64,000 nt of DNA from a virus (IMGVR_UViG_3300045240_000051:1-64000), one strand, 5' to 3'; counted from the first letter of the stretch, positions 9,615 through 17,005 are shown. Notes: generated from the letters alone by a model not told the origin. Made by a program: numbers and translations.

Positions 9615-10709
9615 TTACCCGGTTTTGATAAGGCCAGCGATCCTTGCATCAAGGTCCGCATCGGAAGCTTCCGGCTCCCCGGTGTCCGAGAATGTCTGTG
9701 TCGCCGGCTGCACGGGCTGCACCTTCTCGGCAACCACGTCCAGCGTCACACCACCAAATCCGGTATCTACCGGTGTCGGAGAAGTGGATTGCGCTGGCGC
9801 GGTCGTCTCTGCCATAGTAGTCCGTGTAGCAGGCTGGGCAGATGCCGTGGTTGCGGAGGTAGAAGGCTGGGTCTGCTGAGACCGCTGGGGGGCCGCGGTA
9901 GCGAGCGTAGAAGTAAGGCCCGTTTCCACGTTCCCAGGCGGCGTCAATGCCTTCGGCCCCTGTGGTGTTCCCCCGCCCGTTATCCGCTCCACCAGATCGT
10001 TGTTGCGCAACTCCTGAATGATCGGGGCTTCCTTGTCGGTCAGTCCCTGTAGCGGTCTGAATACCATTTCTGGCCATGAGGTCTCCGGGTTGAAAGTGAT
10101 CCTGGTGATATACGAGCTAAAGTGCCAACCCTGGTTCGCCATAGTCTCACCAAGCACGGCAAGACTGTTCAACGAAGCAGGCGGGACACGCAGGAATACC
10201 GGCTCCATGAGCGCCTGTCCAAGGATGGCAGCCGACTGCGGAGGCAGTATAAGCACCGCCAACCGTTTGAAGTCGGTGCATTCACGGGACATGCGGCCGG
10301 TCTCGGCGTTCATCTTGCGAACGTTACGCGGGCACGTTGCGCAGTTGTCCGACTGTTTAACCTGCACATCCAGATCAGGGGTAATACCATCGGCAGACGC
10401 ACATATCGGACGCTCCCCTTCGCTACCACCGCCTTGGTCATATTTCTTGTAGTACGACTTCGACTTATGCCGGGCTTGACCCAGGATCACCACGTCCAAG
10501 TGCGCCACTGGTGTGCCGTCATCTGGCCGCACAAAGTTGTGCTTCTCGCCGCGGTAGCGCAACGACCACACTTTGCCCTTATAACCGATCACACCGTAGG
10601 ACTGGCCGATGCCTTCGGACAAGTTTTCAGCGGTGGGATCGAGATAAGCGAAGCCTTGCGAGGGCTTGCTGGTCTTGAAGTTTTCGGGAATTTGAAGTTC
10701 CTGGCCCAT
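9615..10709 (-). CDS. Replication-associated protein with Cys cluster and disordered tail
   Basis: The 364-residue product has an ordered N-terminal domain (about 1-250) with the series CASADG...C-x2-C...C around residues 102-143, a likely zinc site, followed by a Pro/Thr/Gln/Ala-rich low-complexity tail and an acidic end (SDADLDARIAGLIKTG). That layout, and its place directly upstream of the primase-helicase, resembles phage single-strand DNA-binding or recombination mediator proteins, but no recognised OB-fold signature was confirmed. The start has an AGGAGACC site directly downstream of a TTACC palindrome. Confidence 0.65.
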   Translation of the reverse strand: MGQELQIPENFKTSKPSQGFAYLDPTAENLSEGIGQSYGVIGYKGKVWSLRYRGEKHNFVRPDDGTPVAHLDVVILGQARHKSKSYYKKYDQGGGSEGERPICASADGITPDLDVQVKQSDNCATCPRNVRKMNAETGRMSRECTDFKRLAVLILPPQSAAILGQALMEPVFLRVPPASLNSLAVLGETMANQGWHFSSYITRITFNPETSWPEMVFRPLQGLTDKEAPIIQELRNNDLVERITGGGTPQGPKALTPPGNVETGLTSTLATAAPQRSQQTQPSTSATTASAQPATRTTMAETTAPAQSTSPTPVDTGFGGVTLDVVAEKVQPVQPATQTFSDTGEPEASDADLDARIAGLIKTG

Positions 10710-10724
10710 GCGGGTCTCCTGTTG

Positions 10725-10738
10725 TTACCGTGCGGTAA
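10725..10738. repeat. Dispersed palindrome copy 4 (N4), intercistronic
   Basis: TTACC-GTGC-GGTAA. It lies between the stop of the 131-aa gene and the Shine-Dalgarno of the Cys-cluster gene, so a bound protein could affect expression of the latter. Confidence 0.85.
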
Positions 10739-10739
10739 A

Positions 10740-11135
10740 TTACTTTCCGGTTGGTCGTCTAACCCCGACGGTGGTTATCCCGTTCAAATTGCAGCCGGGG
10801 GGTAAATTATTATGCTCGTTTACATACTCCTTAACCGCTGTACTGTTTGCTCTGCGGTCGAGCAAGTCGAACTGGTTATTGCTGATAACGAACCGCATGA
10901 ACGCATCAGGATCGGCAAGGGAAGTGGTATAGCGTGTGCTCTTATAGCACGTTCCGTGCTCCGTCTTCAAGCTCTCCATGTTGTTGTCATCGAGAAATTT
11001 TTGAAGACGACCAGATAATGCCGCTTGAAGTTCAACAAGTGGTTTACGTGCTGTCTCGTGCGCCTCGTCTATTTCTTTCAGCTTGTCCCTGATCTGGACA
11101 TACTGCATTATTCTCTTGTTCATGTCTTCTGGCAT
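10740..11135 (-). CDS. 131-aa hypothetical protein with helical N-terminus
   Basis: Residues 1-60 are charged and predicted helical or coiled coil (MNKRIMQYVQIRDKLKEI...), followed by a compact domain with ESLKTEHGTCYKSTRYTT and DPDAFMRFV. Proteins of this general form occur beside phage single-strand-binding and recombination genes, but the family is not named here. Its ATG lies inside the 3' end of the 56-aa gene, so the two are probably translationally coupled. Confidence 0.65.
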   Translation of the reverse strand: MPEDMNKRIMQYVQIRDKLKEIDEAHETARKPLVELQAALSGRLQKFLDDNNMESLKTEHGTCYKSTRYTTSLADPDAFMRFVISNNQFDLLDRRANSTAVKEYVNEHNNLPPGCNLNGITTVGVRRPTGK

Positions 11136-11290
11136 TGTGTATCTCGCTGTAATCCAAACCTACATATGGTAGCTACGCGGTTGCGCCAACTACCAAAACA
11201 AGCGTCCAAAGCAAGCTGGTAGACGGATTTTAATGCTGTTCTCATACGTTCGTTTTCACGAACAAGCTGCATTATTTGATCTTCTGTCAC
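11120..11290 (-). CDS. 56-aa small protein coupled to the SNF2 helicase gene
   Basis: A GTG start overlaps the helicase stop codon (GTGA). GGAGG lies 7 bases upstream within the helicase gene, which supports the start strongly. The product begins VTEDQIMQLVRENERMRTAL, a short helical segment, and carries two Cys. It overlaps the start of the 131-aa gene by 16 bases. Function is unknown. Confidence 0.6.
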   Translation of the reverse strand: MTEDQIMQLVRENERMRTALKSVYQLALDACFGSWRNRVATICRFGLQRDTQCQKT

Positions 11291-12834
11291 TTTAAGTCCT
11301 CCGTAGCCATTTCAAAAAGTTGCAAAAGCTGATCCTGTATTTTCTGTTTGGAGCGCAACATACTATATATGCGTTTTTCGATCCCAGTTGACTGTAGATG
11401 TAGTAGCTGCTGCTTGTGCGCCTGCCCTACTCGTCTTATCCTGGCATTAGCCTGTTCGTATGTTTCCAGACTTGTTATTGGGAGATACCAAATAATCGTA
11501 TCCGCTGCGGTAAGTGTTAACCCGTGTGACAGCGTACCAGGATGAGCCAGTAGAACTTTTGGCTTGTTCGTGTTTTGGAACCTGGCGAATACCTGCTCAC
11601 GATCTTTTGTATCCCCATGGATAATATCGTGGTCGATTTTCACCTTGTCCAGTTCGAAGATTTTAGACAGCCCTTCGATGGCGTGCCTATAAGGAACGAA
11701 AACTATCACCTTGTGTTCCGCGGACTCGATCAAATCTATGAGAGCGACTATACGCGGGGCCGCATCCAGGCGGACGAACTCGGGCGACTGCGTATACACC
11801 CAACCGCCTGCGACCTGTAACAACTTGCTCATGACCACGCCAGCGTTTACCGCCGTTACAGTCTTGTCCTTAATCATCGCTTTGCAGTCTTTAAGGATAC
11901 GCTGGTACACGGTGTTCTGTTGTGGGGCCATATCCACGTCGATCATGCGCGGGATCATGGGGGGCAGTTCAACCACATCGTCCAACGCATACCTGACCGC
12001 GGGCTGCATCATCTTGAACGCCATGTCCACAGCATTGGGCTTGGGCACCCACTTGAACGTACTAACTTTGGTCATCAGCATATCGCGGGCATGGGTCTGT
12101 CGATTAGGCACCGTGTTAGGCGTGACGATCTTGCACTGTGCCCATACGTCAGTAGGCTCGTTGGGCATGGGGGCACCGGTCATTCCCCATACTATACTGA
12201 ACCTTGCGGCGAACTTGCGCATCAGTTTGCTGCGCTCGGAGTTATTGCGGTACACCGCCAACTCGTCAAGGATTAAAGTGTCTATATCGGCACGGGTATG
12301 AAGCGCCTCGGCTATCACCTTCAATCCGTCGTGATTGATAATGTATATATCCGCATCCTGAGCCAGCTTGGCCAAGCGTTCAGCCCGCGTACCGTATAAG
12401 ACCTGGACACGACGGCCGGGGATAGTCTCAAAACATTCCCTCGCCCATACAAAGTTAAGTGTCGATAGCGGACCGACCACCAGCATTTTCCCCGCCATTC
12501 CCGAGCAATTAAGAAAATCCCATGCCCATAGAGCAGTCTTAGTTTTGCCGGTCCCCATATGATTGAGTACATATGCATGTGGGTTCTCCGTTAGCATTTT
12601 GCATGTAGCGCGTTGCACGGCGAAAGGTTTACCTTTGCACCAGTCGTAATATAGCAGCATCGGATTAGGTACTTTTTCAAATCCAAGATGCTTAAGCAGC
12701 AGCACGCTACGCATGTTGTGCGGTACGACCAAATTACCGTCCGGTAACTTCGGAGCAGACGGAAATAAAGAGAGTGCCCCCAGTATAGGGGGCACCACTA
12801 AAGTTTGCGTTGCTTTGGAAACGATTACTGGCAT
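11287..12834 (-). CDS. SNF2-like DEAD-box helicase, 515 aa
   Basis: The product has a superfamily 2 helicase core: Walker A MGTGKTKTA (GTGKT at 94-98), motif Ia VVGPLSTL, motif II LDELA (Asp190-Glu191), motif III WGMTGAPMPN, and a C-terminal RecA-like lobe ending with the motif VI-like NARIRRVGQ. This is the SNF2/RapA-type arrangement often found in phage replication modules, where the enzyme translocates on duplex DNA, possibly for fork restart or recombination. The gene lies directly downstream of the VRR-NUC gene, a combination seen in many phage genomes. Confidence 0.88.
   Translation of the reverse strand: MPVIVSKATQTLVVPPILGALSLFPSAPKLPDGNLVVPHNMRSVLLLKHLGFEKVPNPMLLYYDWCKGKPFAVQRATCKMLTENPHAYVLNHMGTGKTKTALWAWDFLNCSGMAGKMLVVGPLSTLNFVWARECFETIPGRRVQVLYGTRAERLAKLAQDADIYIINHDGLKVIAEALHTRADIDTLILDELAVYRNNSERSKLMRKFAARFSIVWGMTGAPMPNEPTDVWAQCKIVTPNTVPNRQTHARDMLMTKVSTFKWVPKPNAVDMAFKMMQPAVRYALDDVVELPPMIPRMIDVDMAPQQNTVYQRILKDCKAMIKDKTVTAVNAGVVMSKLLQVAGGWVYTQSPEFVRLDAAPRIVALIDLIESAEHKVIVFVPYRHAIEGLSKIFELDKVKIDHDIIHGDTKDREQVFARFQNTNKPKVLLAHPGTLSHGLTLTAADTIIWYLPITSLETYEQANARIRRVGQAHKQQLLHLQSTGIEKRIYSMLRSKQKIQDQLLQLFEMATEDLK
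12734..12747. repeat. Dispersed palindrome copy 5 (N4)
   Basis: TTACC-GTCC-GGTAA near the 5' end of the helicase gene, read as Leu-Pro-Asp-Gly-Asn, a different reading frame from copies 1 and 3. Confidence 0.8.
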
Positions 12835-12995
12835 TCCATTTTCACGATTTTTAGGCCATCGGATTTCATCACAGCTTCAAGGCCGGCTTGTTCTATGCTG
12901 GTAGGCGCAACTACGACGCCAACAGCATACGTTCCTTTGCCATCCGTGAAGACAACGCGCCACTCTTTAGTGGGGTTCCACCGGATTATGCTCAT
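12825..12995 (-). CDS. 56-aa small protein between nuclease and helicase
   Basis: An ATG inside the end of the VRR-NUC gene opens a frame (MSIIRWNPTKEWRVVF..., then GTYAVGVVVAP) that ends 10 bases inside the helicase gene. The alternating hydrophobic strands followed by a helix (SIEQAGLEAVMKSDG) look like a real small alpha-beta protein. The Shine-Dalgarno is weak, so translation may rely on coupling. Function is unknown. Confidence 0.55.
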   Translation of the reverse strand: MSIIRWNPTKEWRVVFTDGKGTYAVGVVVAPTSIEQAGLEAVMKSDGLKIVKMECQ

Positions 12996-13308
12996 TTGTG
13001 CGTATTTCGTTTGCCAAGGAGCAACATTGCGATATTACTTTGATCGCCGCGGCTAGAGATACATCATCGTCCACCAGATACACAAGGCCATGCGCTTTTT
13101 CTATGGCTTTCTTTGTTTCTTCCTGGCGCGGTGTGTACCATTTACCGGGGGCCTTTGTCTCTATGGCTATGAACCAACCGCCAGCACATACCAGCACATC
13201 AAGCGAAGGTGCACCCATACCGTTTTGCACGGGGCGAAACTGATACAAGCATGGCAGCTTGTCCAGTTCCTTTTTAAGCTTTGCTTTTATACGTCCTTCG
13301 GGGGTCAT
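12967..13308 (-). CDS. VRR-NUC domain nuclease
   Basis: The 113-residue protein is a stand-alone VRR-NUC (PD-(D/E)XK superfamily) nuclease. Visible hallmarks are GAPSLDVLV (the catalytic Asp), IETKAPG (Glu-x-Lys) and RQEETKKAIE. Phage VRR-NUC proteins are known to cleave branched DNA such as Holliday junctions and often sit beside SNF2-like helicases, as here. It probably acts in replication or recombination intermediate processing. Confidence 0.88.
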   Translation of the reverse strand: MTPEGRIKAKLKKELDKLPCLYQFRPVQNGMGAPSLDVLVCAGGWFIAIETKAPGKWYTPRQEETKKAIEKAHGLVYLVDDDVSLAAAIKVISQCCSLANEIRTNEHNPVEPH

Positions 13309-13324
13309 ACCTGTTTATCGGCGG

Positions 13325-13492
13325 TTACTCGGCAGCTTTAGCGAGTTGCGCATTTTTGAAGGCCAGATATTCTTCGGCTCGCTCTTTGCTGTCTGGGCCA
13401 TAGAAGTTTGTCACCCAACAACCGCCATCGTAATCAGAGTTTTCAACCGACCACACTCCCGGCTCGTCCTTCCGCTCGCATATTTCATACAT
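13325..13492 (-). CDS. 55-aa hypothetical protein
   Basis: AGGAG lies 6 bases before the ATG at 13492. The sequence starts MYEICERKDEPGVWSVENSD, then CWVTNFYGPDSKERAEEYLAF; such small proteins recur in phage early operons. The start overlaps the previous stop codon by 8 bases. No functional motif is seen. Confidence 0.65.
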   Translation of the reverse strand: MYEICERKDEPGVWSVENSDYDGGCWVTNFYGPDSKERAEEYLAFKNAQLAKAAE

Positions 13493-13649
13493 CGGCTTCT
13501 CCTGTTAATCGTCTTGCTCTATCGTTCCTGTCGGCGGCGATGCGCTCCGCTTCCTGTTCGCTGACGCGGAACGCGGCTACGGTTCCCCACGATCCGATCA
13601 CGCGCCAGGAATTTTCTGATCTGAGCGGCTCGGCTTTGAAGGTTTCCAT
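13485..13649 (-). CDS. 54-aa hypothetical protein
   Basis: An AGGAC site precedes the ATG. The product (METFKAEPLRSENSWRVIGS..., AFRVSEQEAERIAAD) has the same layout as its downstream neighbour: a short beta segment around a Trp, then a helix with Glu/Ala repeats. The two may be distant paralogues. Its TGA overlaps the next start. Confidence 0.6.
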   Translation of the reverse strand: METFKAEPLRSENSWRVIGSWGTVAAFRVSEQEAERIAADRNDRARRLTGEADV

Positions 13650-13661
13650 GTTAACGTCCTG

Positions 13662-13832
13662 TTACTGCCCACAACACCATCGTAGCACCCTGCGCCACAG
13701 TGGCGGGTCTACCCAACGTAACAATGCACGCAAAGCGTCCGTCTGTGTTATATATGGCCCATGTGTCTGTTCGTATTCGTCATGCCAGTACCACTTCCCC
13801 ATGTATTTCCAGGGATTTTCACGAAGAACCAT
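13662..13832 (-). CDS. 56-aa Trp-rich small protein
   Basis: The ATG at 13832 is preferred over an upstream GTG at 13874 because the shorter start overlaps the previous gene by only 14 bases. The product contains YMGKWYWHDEYEQTHGPY followed by a helix, a pattern recurring in small phage proteins, and ends RRVLRWCCGQ. Function unknown. Confidence 0.6.
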   Translation of the reverse strand: MVLRENPWKYMGKWYWHDEYEQTHGPYITQTDALRALLRWVDPPLWRRVLRWCCGQ

Positions 13833-13968
13833 TTTGTTTCCGTAATTGTTTAACTGCTTCCCGCAGCAAATCACACAGTTCTATATTATCTAAATTATAT
13901 CCTTCTGGTGAATGACGGTTATCATCCAAACGTTTCGCCCACCGTTCAAGCTTATCCGCCAAAGTCAT
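13819..13968 (-). CDS. 49-aa hypothetical protein
   Basis: The ATG overlaps the stop of the upstream gene (ATGA). The product starts MTLADKLERWAKRLDDN and ends in a helical ELCDLLREAVKQLRKQ segment. It fills an otherwise empty stretch of the operon and is likely real. No known function. Confidence 0.6.
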   Translation of the reverse strand: MTLADKLERWAKRLDDNRHSPEGYNLDNIELCDLLREAVKQLRKQNGSS

Positions 13969-14186
13969 AGCTTCACCGCCATATAAGCAAACTCGTTCTT
14001 GCCTAGCCGCTTCTGAAACAGCAACGCCTTGCCAGACTTATAAGCGCCCCACACGATGTTTGCCAAGTCGCGCAAGGTCCGTGCGTCGGGCTGCATACGG
14101 TCATATTGCAAGTCACCGGTGTGATATATGATCCTGTCGCCGCGTCTAGCGTGGAACAGCTTGCGCTGAAACTCTTGCGTTGTCAT
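13965..14186 (-). CDS. 73-aa hypothetical protein
   Basis: Overlapping ATGA junctions on both sides place this firmly in the operon. The product (MTTQEFQRKLFHARRGDRII, YHTGDLQYDR, then ALLFQKRLGKNEFAYMAVKL) reads like a small alpha-beta protein with a helix-turn segment and a final strand pair. Family not recognised. Confidence 0.7.
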   Translation of the reverse strand: MTTQEFQRKLFHARRGDRIIYHTGDLQYDRMQPDARTLRDLANIVWGAYKSGKALLFQKRLGKNEFAYMAVKL

Positions 14187-14446
14187 TTTTCATATCCCAT
14201 TGTTAAAAGGGCTTTAACTACTAAATTAAGCACATGCTTCTGTAATCTTTTATGGTTTAAAATTTCCCCTTGGCGCTGTACTTTATGTAAATCCAAAGAC
14301 GCCCTATCTCGACCACGATAAGAAGCACACCTATAGTTTCCTGTATTTGGGTTGGGTTCATCTCCCTTGTTCCATATACCAATTTGGGCAAGTTCACTAA
14401 CCTTACCTGTAATCGCGGAATGAAGTTCAACACGTACAATTATCAT
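14183..14446 (-). CDS. 87-aa conserved phage protein
   Basis: The start at 14446 is chosen because AAGAGG lies 5 bases upstream and the ATG overlaps the nuclease stop (TAATG). The product begins with strand-rich MIIVRVELHSAITGKVSEL, then NTGNYRCASYRGRD, and ends with KRLQKHVLNLVVKALLTMGY. This order (RGRD block, then a basic helix with HV-NLV-ALxxMGY) is familiar from small proteins in many phage early regions. No role is established. Confidence 0.7.
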   Translation of the reverse strand: MIIVRVELHSAITGKVSELAQIGIWNKGDEPNPNTGNYRCASYRGRDRASLDLHKVQRQGEILNHKRLQKHVLNLVVKALLTMGYEK

Positions 14447-15102
14447 TAGTGCCTCTTTCCGTGAAACTGGCAATTCATTACCGGGCAGTAACGTGCGCAT
14501 AATTTACCCGGCTTGGGTGGATAAGTCATAGTCCTGGCGGCTTGTTCCAACTCGTTAACACGCCCCAACAGCCCGACCCATGCGTTTGCCACGTCCTGGC
14601 GCGTATATGTTTCAGGCGTTGAACAGTCATCCTTGAGCCACACAAACTCGCTGCGAACTTTCTTCACAGTCGGATGAAACGCAAACACACACTGCGCCAT
14701 CAGCATCAACTGAACGCTGTCAACAAGAATTTTTCCAGTTTTCCAGTCAAGTACAAGAGCCACAGGGCCGTCAATGCGGACAACATCGCCAATGCCACGA
14801 TACCAAACCCGCGGGGAAAAATACTCCGTAGGCTGCAAGTTTTTCGTGAGCGCATATTTCTGCTCCACTAACAGTTCACCTGGGCCGGCTATAACCCGAT
14901 CAACCCAGTGCTGATAATCAACCATTTCAGGTGGCAGGGGCTTCTTACCAGAGCACGCCTTGGCAAGCGCATCGTGTACTTCGTTACCCCACTTCATCTG
15001 CGATGTGTCGTCGGTGAAATTTTTTGCTAAATCTACTTCATAGTGCTTCTTAGGGCACGTCTCGAAATTCTTAATCTTTGAATAGCTCCAAGAAAACGCC
15101 AT
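14446..15102 (-). CDS. PD-(D/E)XK exonuclease with Cys cluster (Cas4/AddB-like)
   Basis: The true start is taken as ATG 15102, giving 218 residues beginning MAFSWSYSKIKNFETCPKK; the longer frame covers a separate 30-aa gene. Catalytic positions are visible: His43, Glu80 in LLVEQKY, Gly105-Asp106 in RGIGDVV, and Asp119-x-Lys121 in LDWKTGK, followed by Gln131. One N-terminal Cys (16) and three C-terminal Cys (202, 206, 211) match the split four-Cys iron-sulfur arrangement of Cas4 and AddB nucleases. A role as recombination exonuclease is likely. No recombinase partner of the Red-beta type was recognised nearby. Confidence 0.82.
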   Translation of the reverse strand: MAFSWSYSKIKNFETCPKKHYEVDLAKNFTDDTSQMKWGNEVHDALAKACSGKKPLPPEMVDYQHWVDRVIAGPGELLVEQKYALTKNLQPTEYFSPRVWYRGIGDVVRIDGPVALVLDWKTGKILVDSVQLMLMAQCVFAFHPTVKKVRSEFVWLKDDCSTPETYTRQDVANAWVGLLGRVNELEQAARTMTYPPKPGKLCARYCPVMNCQFHGKRH

Positions 15103-15194
15103 CACACAAACACCCATCTGGCCCAACATACAGCAAGACCGCCCAAACCAAATCCAGCAAAAAACGCCATACCAACTAATGCAAAATCTGTCAT
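15102..15194 (-). CDS. 30-aa single-span membrane peptide
   Basis: The frame (MTDFALVGMAFFAGFGLG..., WARWVFV) is one transmembrane helix with a short basic end. It starts in the stop codon of the SGNH gene (TGATG) and ends in the start codon of the nuclease gene (TGATG), with GAGAGG upstream. The tight double overlap supports translation. It may also serve to couple translation across the junction. Confidence 0.5.
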   Translation of the reverse strand: MTDFALVGMAFFAGFGLGGLAVCWARWVFV

Positions 15195-15568
15195 CACATA
15201 GCCTCTCGAATAGCTTTGGCAACTTGGCCATTATACTTAGGGTGAACATGATCGTTGCTCTGCGTAAACGTTACCACCTTGTCGTTGTGGTCCCTGGCAA
15301 CGGTAAGCACGGCCCTGGCGGCTTTCGGGTTCAACGGCACAATCCATATCACCTTGCCTGTCGCCTTGGCGCGGATCGCCTGTAAGTTCTGCAACAGCTT
15401 GGGATTATCGGGGTCGTTGCTGCCGGCGCTGACTATGAGCGTGTCCACAGCATGAACCCGACCAATCACAGCGGCGCTAGGAATACCTATTTTGGCGTCA
15501 TGTATGCACGCCGGGAAATAAGTAAACTGCGCTTCCGCTATACTGTCGCCGATCACCGCACAAGTCAT
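15194..15568 (-). CDS. SGNH/GDSL-like hydrolase, 124 aa
   Basis: Block I is VIGDS with the nucleophile Ser9, block III-like SAGSND lies at 47-52, and the C-terminal NDHVHP supplies Asp106 and His109 in the family D-x-x-H arrangement. These are the catalytic residues of SGNH esterases. At 124 residues it is much shorter than usual (about 180-250) and has no signal peptide, so the target is probably cytoplasmic. The gene lies between nuclease and nucleotide-enzyme genes; the substrate is unknown. Confidence 0.72.
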   Translation of the reverse strand: MTCAVIGDSIAEAQFTYFPACIHDAKIGIPSAAVIGRVHAVDTLIVSAGSNDPDNPKLLQNLQAIRAKATGKVIWIVPLNPKAARAVLTVARDHNDKVVTFTQSNDHVHPKYNGQVAKAIREAM

Positions 15569-15792
15569 TTCATATCCCTCAAAAAATTTTCAATCCATGC
15601 GTGTAGACGGTTCTTATGCACAGAAGACATTCTCGTGTTATACTCGGACACCAGTATGGCTCTACGACCAACGTACATTTCCTGTGCTCTTTTTCGATCT
15701 CTGTACGGGTTTGGTTTAGGTTTTTTCGGTAGTGGATTATTGTCCGATCCTACCGGGTAAATTTCTGGCCATCCTACTCCTGCACGAGGCAT
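15565..15792 (-). CDS. 75-aa basic hypothetical protein
   Basis: The ATG at 15792 is separated by one base from palindrome copy 6 and has no visible Shine-Dalgarno between. The product (MPRAGVGWPEIYPVGSD, then PLPKKPKPNPYRDRKR) is Pro/Lys/Arg-rich and ends in a helix. Its stop overlaps the SGNH start (ATGA). Function unknown. Confidence 0.6.
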   Translation of the reverse strand: MPRAGVGWPEIYPVGSDNNPLPKKPKPNPYRDRKRAQEMYVGRRAILVSEYNTRMSSVHKNRLHAWIENFLRDMK

Positions 15793-15793
15793 G

Positions 15794-15807
15794 TTACCGT
15801 CCGGTAA
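15794..15807. repeat. Dispersed palindrome copy 6 (N4), intercistronic
   Basis: TTACC-GTCC-GGTAA fills the whole gap between the stop of the DUF5664 gene and the next ATG, occupying the place where a ribosome-binding site would be. Confidence 0.85.
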
Positions 15808-16170
15808 TTATTTGCAGCCGCGCGGCATTGATAAACCTAGTTCTTTTTCCAGTTCTTCCTGTAACAGCGCCAGTGCCCTCCAGGCCAACTTGGCCGAGTG
15901 CCGCAGTTTATCTGTGTCCAATGTACCACGTTCGGTAAAGTGACGCACGATACAATTTTCATGGTCCATAGACTTACCGCGGGCCCAGTGTGTCGGCTGT
16001 CCAGGGTTATGTTGCTGGTTCCCCACATACGATACATTGGCAACAGCCGCCAGTGCATCGGGAAAATAGTCCAGCACCCCTTCTCCTATGGGGTATTCCT
16101 TACGGGCTTTCGGGTTGGCTGGCAGCAAACGACGCGGAATTTCTGGCACAACTTCTTCTGTATCGATCAT
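15808..16170 (-). CDS. dATP/dGTP diphosphohydrolase-like protein (DUF5664)
   Basis: The start at 16170 overlaps the stop of the DUF4406 gene (TAATG), leaving 120 residues. The product matches the DUF5664 pattern by eye: YPIGEGVLDYFPDALAAVA, VGNQQHNPG, HWARGKSMDHENCIVRH and DTDKLRHSAKLAWRAL. This family is annotated as the N-terminal domain of dATP/dGTP diphosphohydrolases and includes relatives of phage MazZ, which makes dGMP for 2-aminoadenine synthesis. Here it heads a row of three nucleotide-related genes. No PurZ partner is present in the window, so modified-base synthesis is not shown. Confidence 0.75.
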   Translation of the reverse strand: MIDTEEVVPEIPRRLLPANPKARKEYPIGEGVLDYFPDALAAVANVSYVGNQQHNPGQPTHWARGKSMDHENCIVRHFTERGTLDTDKLRHSAKLAWRALALLQEELEKELGLSMPRGCK

Positions 16171-16526
16171 TATGTGTACTCGCCTCCAAGGATGATGATG
16201 GTATGGCGTAGCGTATGTGCTAGTGCATGTTCGGCGCGGGCACCGCCGCTGTTTTCCCATCCGGGCAGCAGCGCGATTGCGTTCGCGTGTATACATATAT
16301 AATGTGTGTCCGCGGCGAGCGCGTCGCGCAACGAAAAACCTTTCGCGAGCGCCGTTGTCATGTCGCCGTCCGGATGCTCTTTTGAGTTAAACCCTGTTTG
16401 TTCGTCCCGCTCCGCTGGATTGAACACTTCATGTCCTTCGGCGCGCAACAGACGGGCGGCTTTATGGAACGCCGGAAAATTGAACTCTGCTATACCCCGC
16501 ATGGGGCCTGCTAGGTAAATATTCAT
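16170..16526 (-). CDS. DUF4406 protein (nucleoside deoxyribosyltransferase-like)
   Basis: The N-terminus MNIYLAGPMRGI followed by FNFPAFHKAARLLRAEGHEVFNPAE is diagnostic of DUF4406, a Rossmann-like relative of nucleoside 2-deoxyribosyltransferases. A second block (HANAIALLPGWENSGGARAEHALAHTL) is the usual substrate-loop region. Known relatives act on nucleosides or nucleotides; the exact phage reaction is not established. It overlaps both neighbours, which are also nucleotide-related. Confidence 0.85.
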   Translation of the reverse strand: MNIYLAGPMRGIAEFNFPAFHKAARLLRAEGHEVFNPAERDEQTGFNSKEHPDGDMTTALAKGFSLRDALAADTHYICIHANAIALLPGWENSGGARAEHALAHTLRHTIIILGGEYT

Positions 16527-17005
16527 AGCACCCTCCTAGCTCCTGGTTGTCTCAACTCACTAATAAGTTTGTTCTTGTCCAAGAACAGGCCAGTAGCAAA
16601 CTGATACATTATGTCCCAACGTTCTGGCTCTTTGTCAAACAGCACGTACCCGCGCTTGCGCTGTCCCAGCATATACCCAAGTTCCATATGCCCCGACTTA
16701 CCAGCCGGTAACATCAAAATTCCAACGCTTGAGCGGTTGATATTACGCTCGTCGAACTCGAACACGCATTTGGCGTGGGCACCGTAGATGGCTTCCAGAT
16801 AACTTCTGCCACGGTCCTGCTCGTATTTCTGCCAGATATCGTCCGCCTCCGGTCCGGCAGCGTGCCAATCGTCAAACACATCAAACCCGGCTGCCCGTAG
16901 CTCCTTGGCGAACTCTCTCACCGATGGTAGACGCAGCGAGCCGATCAGGTAAATGGTTTCTGTTTTCAGGGGGAAGCTAGCCCTAATTACTTCAAGCTCT
17001 CTCAC
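16523..17005 (-). CDS. Nucleoside 2-deoxyribosyltransferase-like protein
   Basis: The GTG at 17005 is chosen: GGAG lies 6 bases upstream and it overlaps the preceding 23-codon frame (TAGTG). The 160-residue product has TIYLIGSLRLPSVREFAKEL at the N-terminus, then FDDWHAAGPEADD, and the signature SSVGILMLPAGKSGHMELGYMLGQ of the deoxyribosyltransferase family. It may exchange or remove bases from deoxynucleosides. Together with DUF4406 and DUF5664 it suggests phage control of the deoxynucleotide pool. Confidence 0.8.
   Translation of the reverse strand: MRELEVIRASFPLKTETIYLIGSLRLPSVREFAKELRAAGFDVFDDWHAAGPEADDIWQKYEQDRGRSYLEAIYGAHAKCVFEFDERNINRSSVGILMLPAGKSGHMELGYMLGQRKRGYVLFDKEPERWDIMYQFATGLFLDKNKLISELRQPGARRVL
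16698..16711. repeat. Dispersed palindrome copy 7 (N4)
   Basis: TTACC-AGCC-GGTAA inside the deoxyribosyltransferase-like gene. It spells Leu-Pro-Ala-Gly-Lys, part of a conserved protein motif. Confidence 0.75.

Noticed and set aside
14446-15249. 267-aa version of the PD-(D/E)XK nuclease
   Set aside because: The extra 49 residues are Cys/Trp-rich and unlike the family; the region is better explained by the separate 30-aa membrane peptide in another frame.
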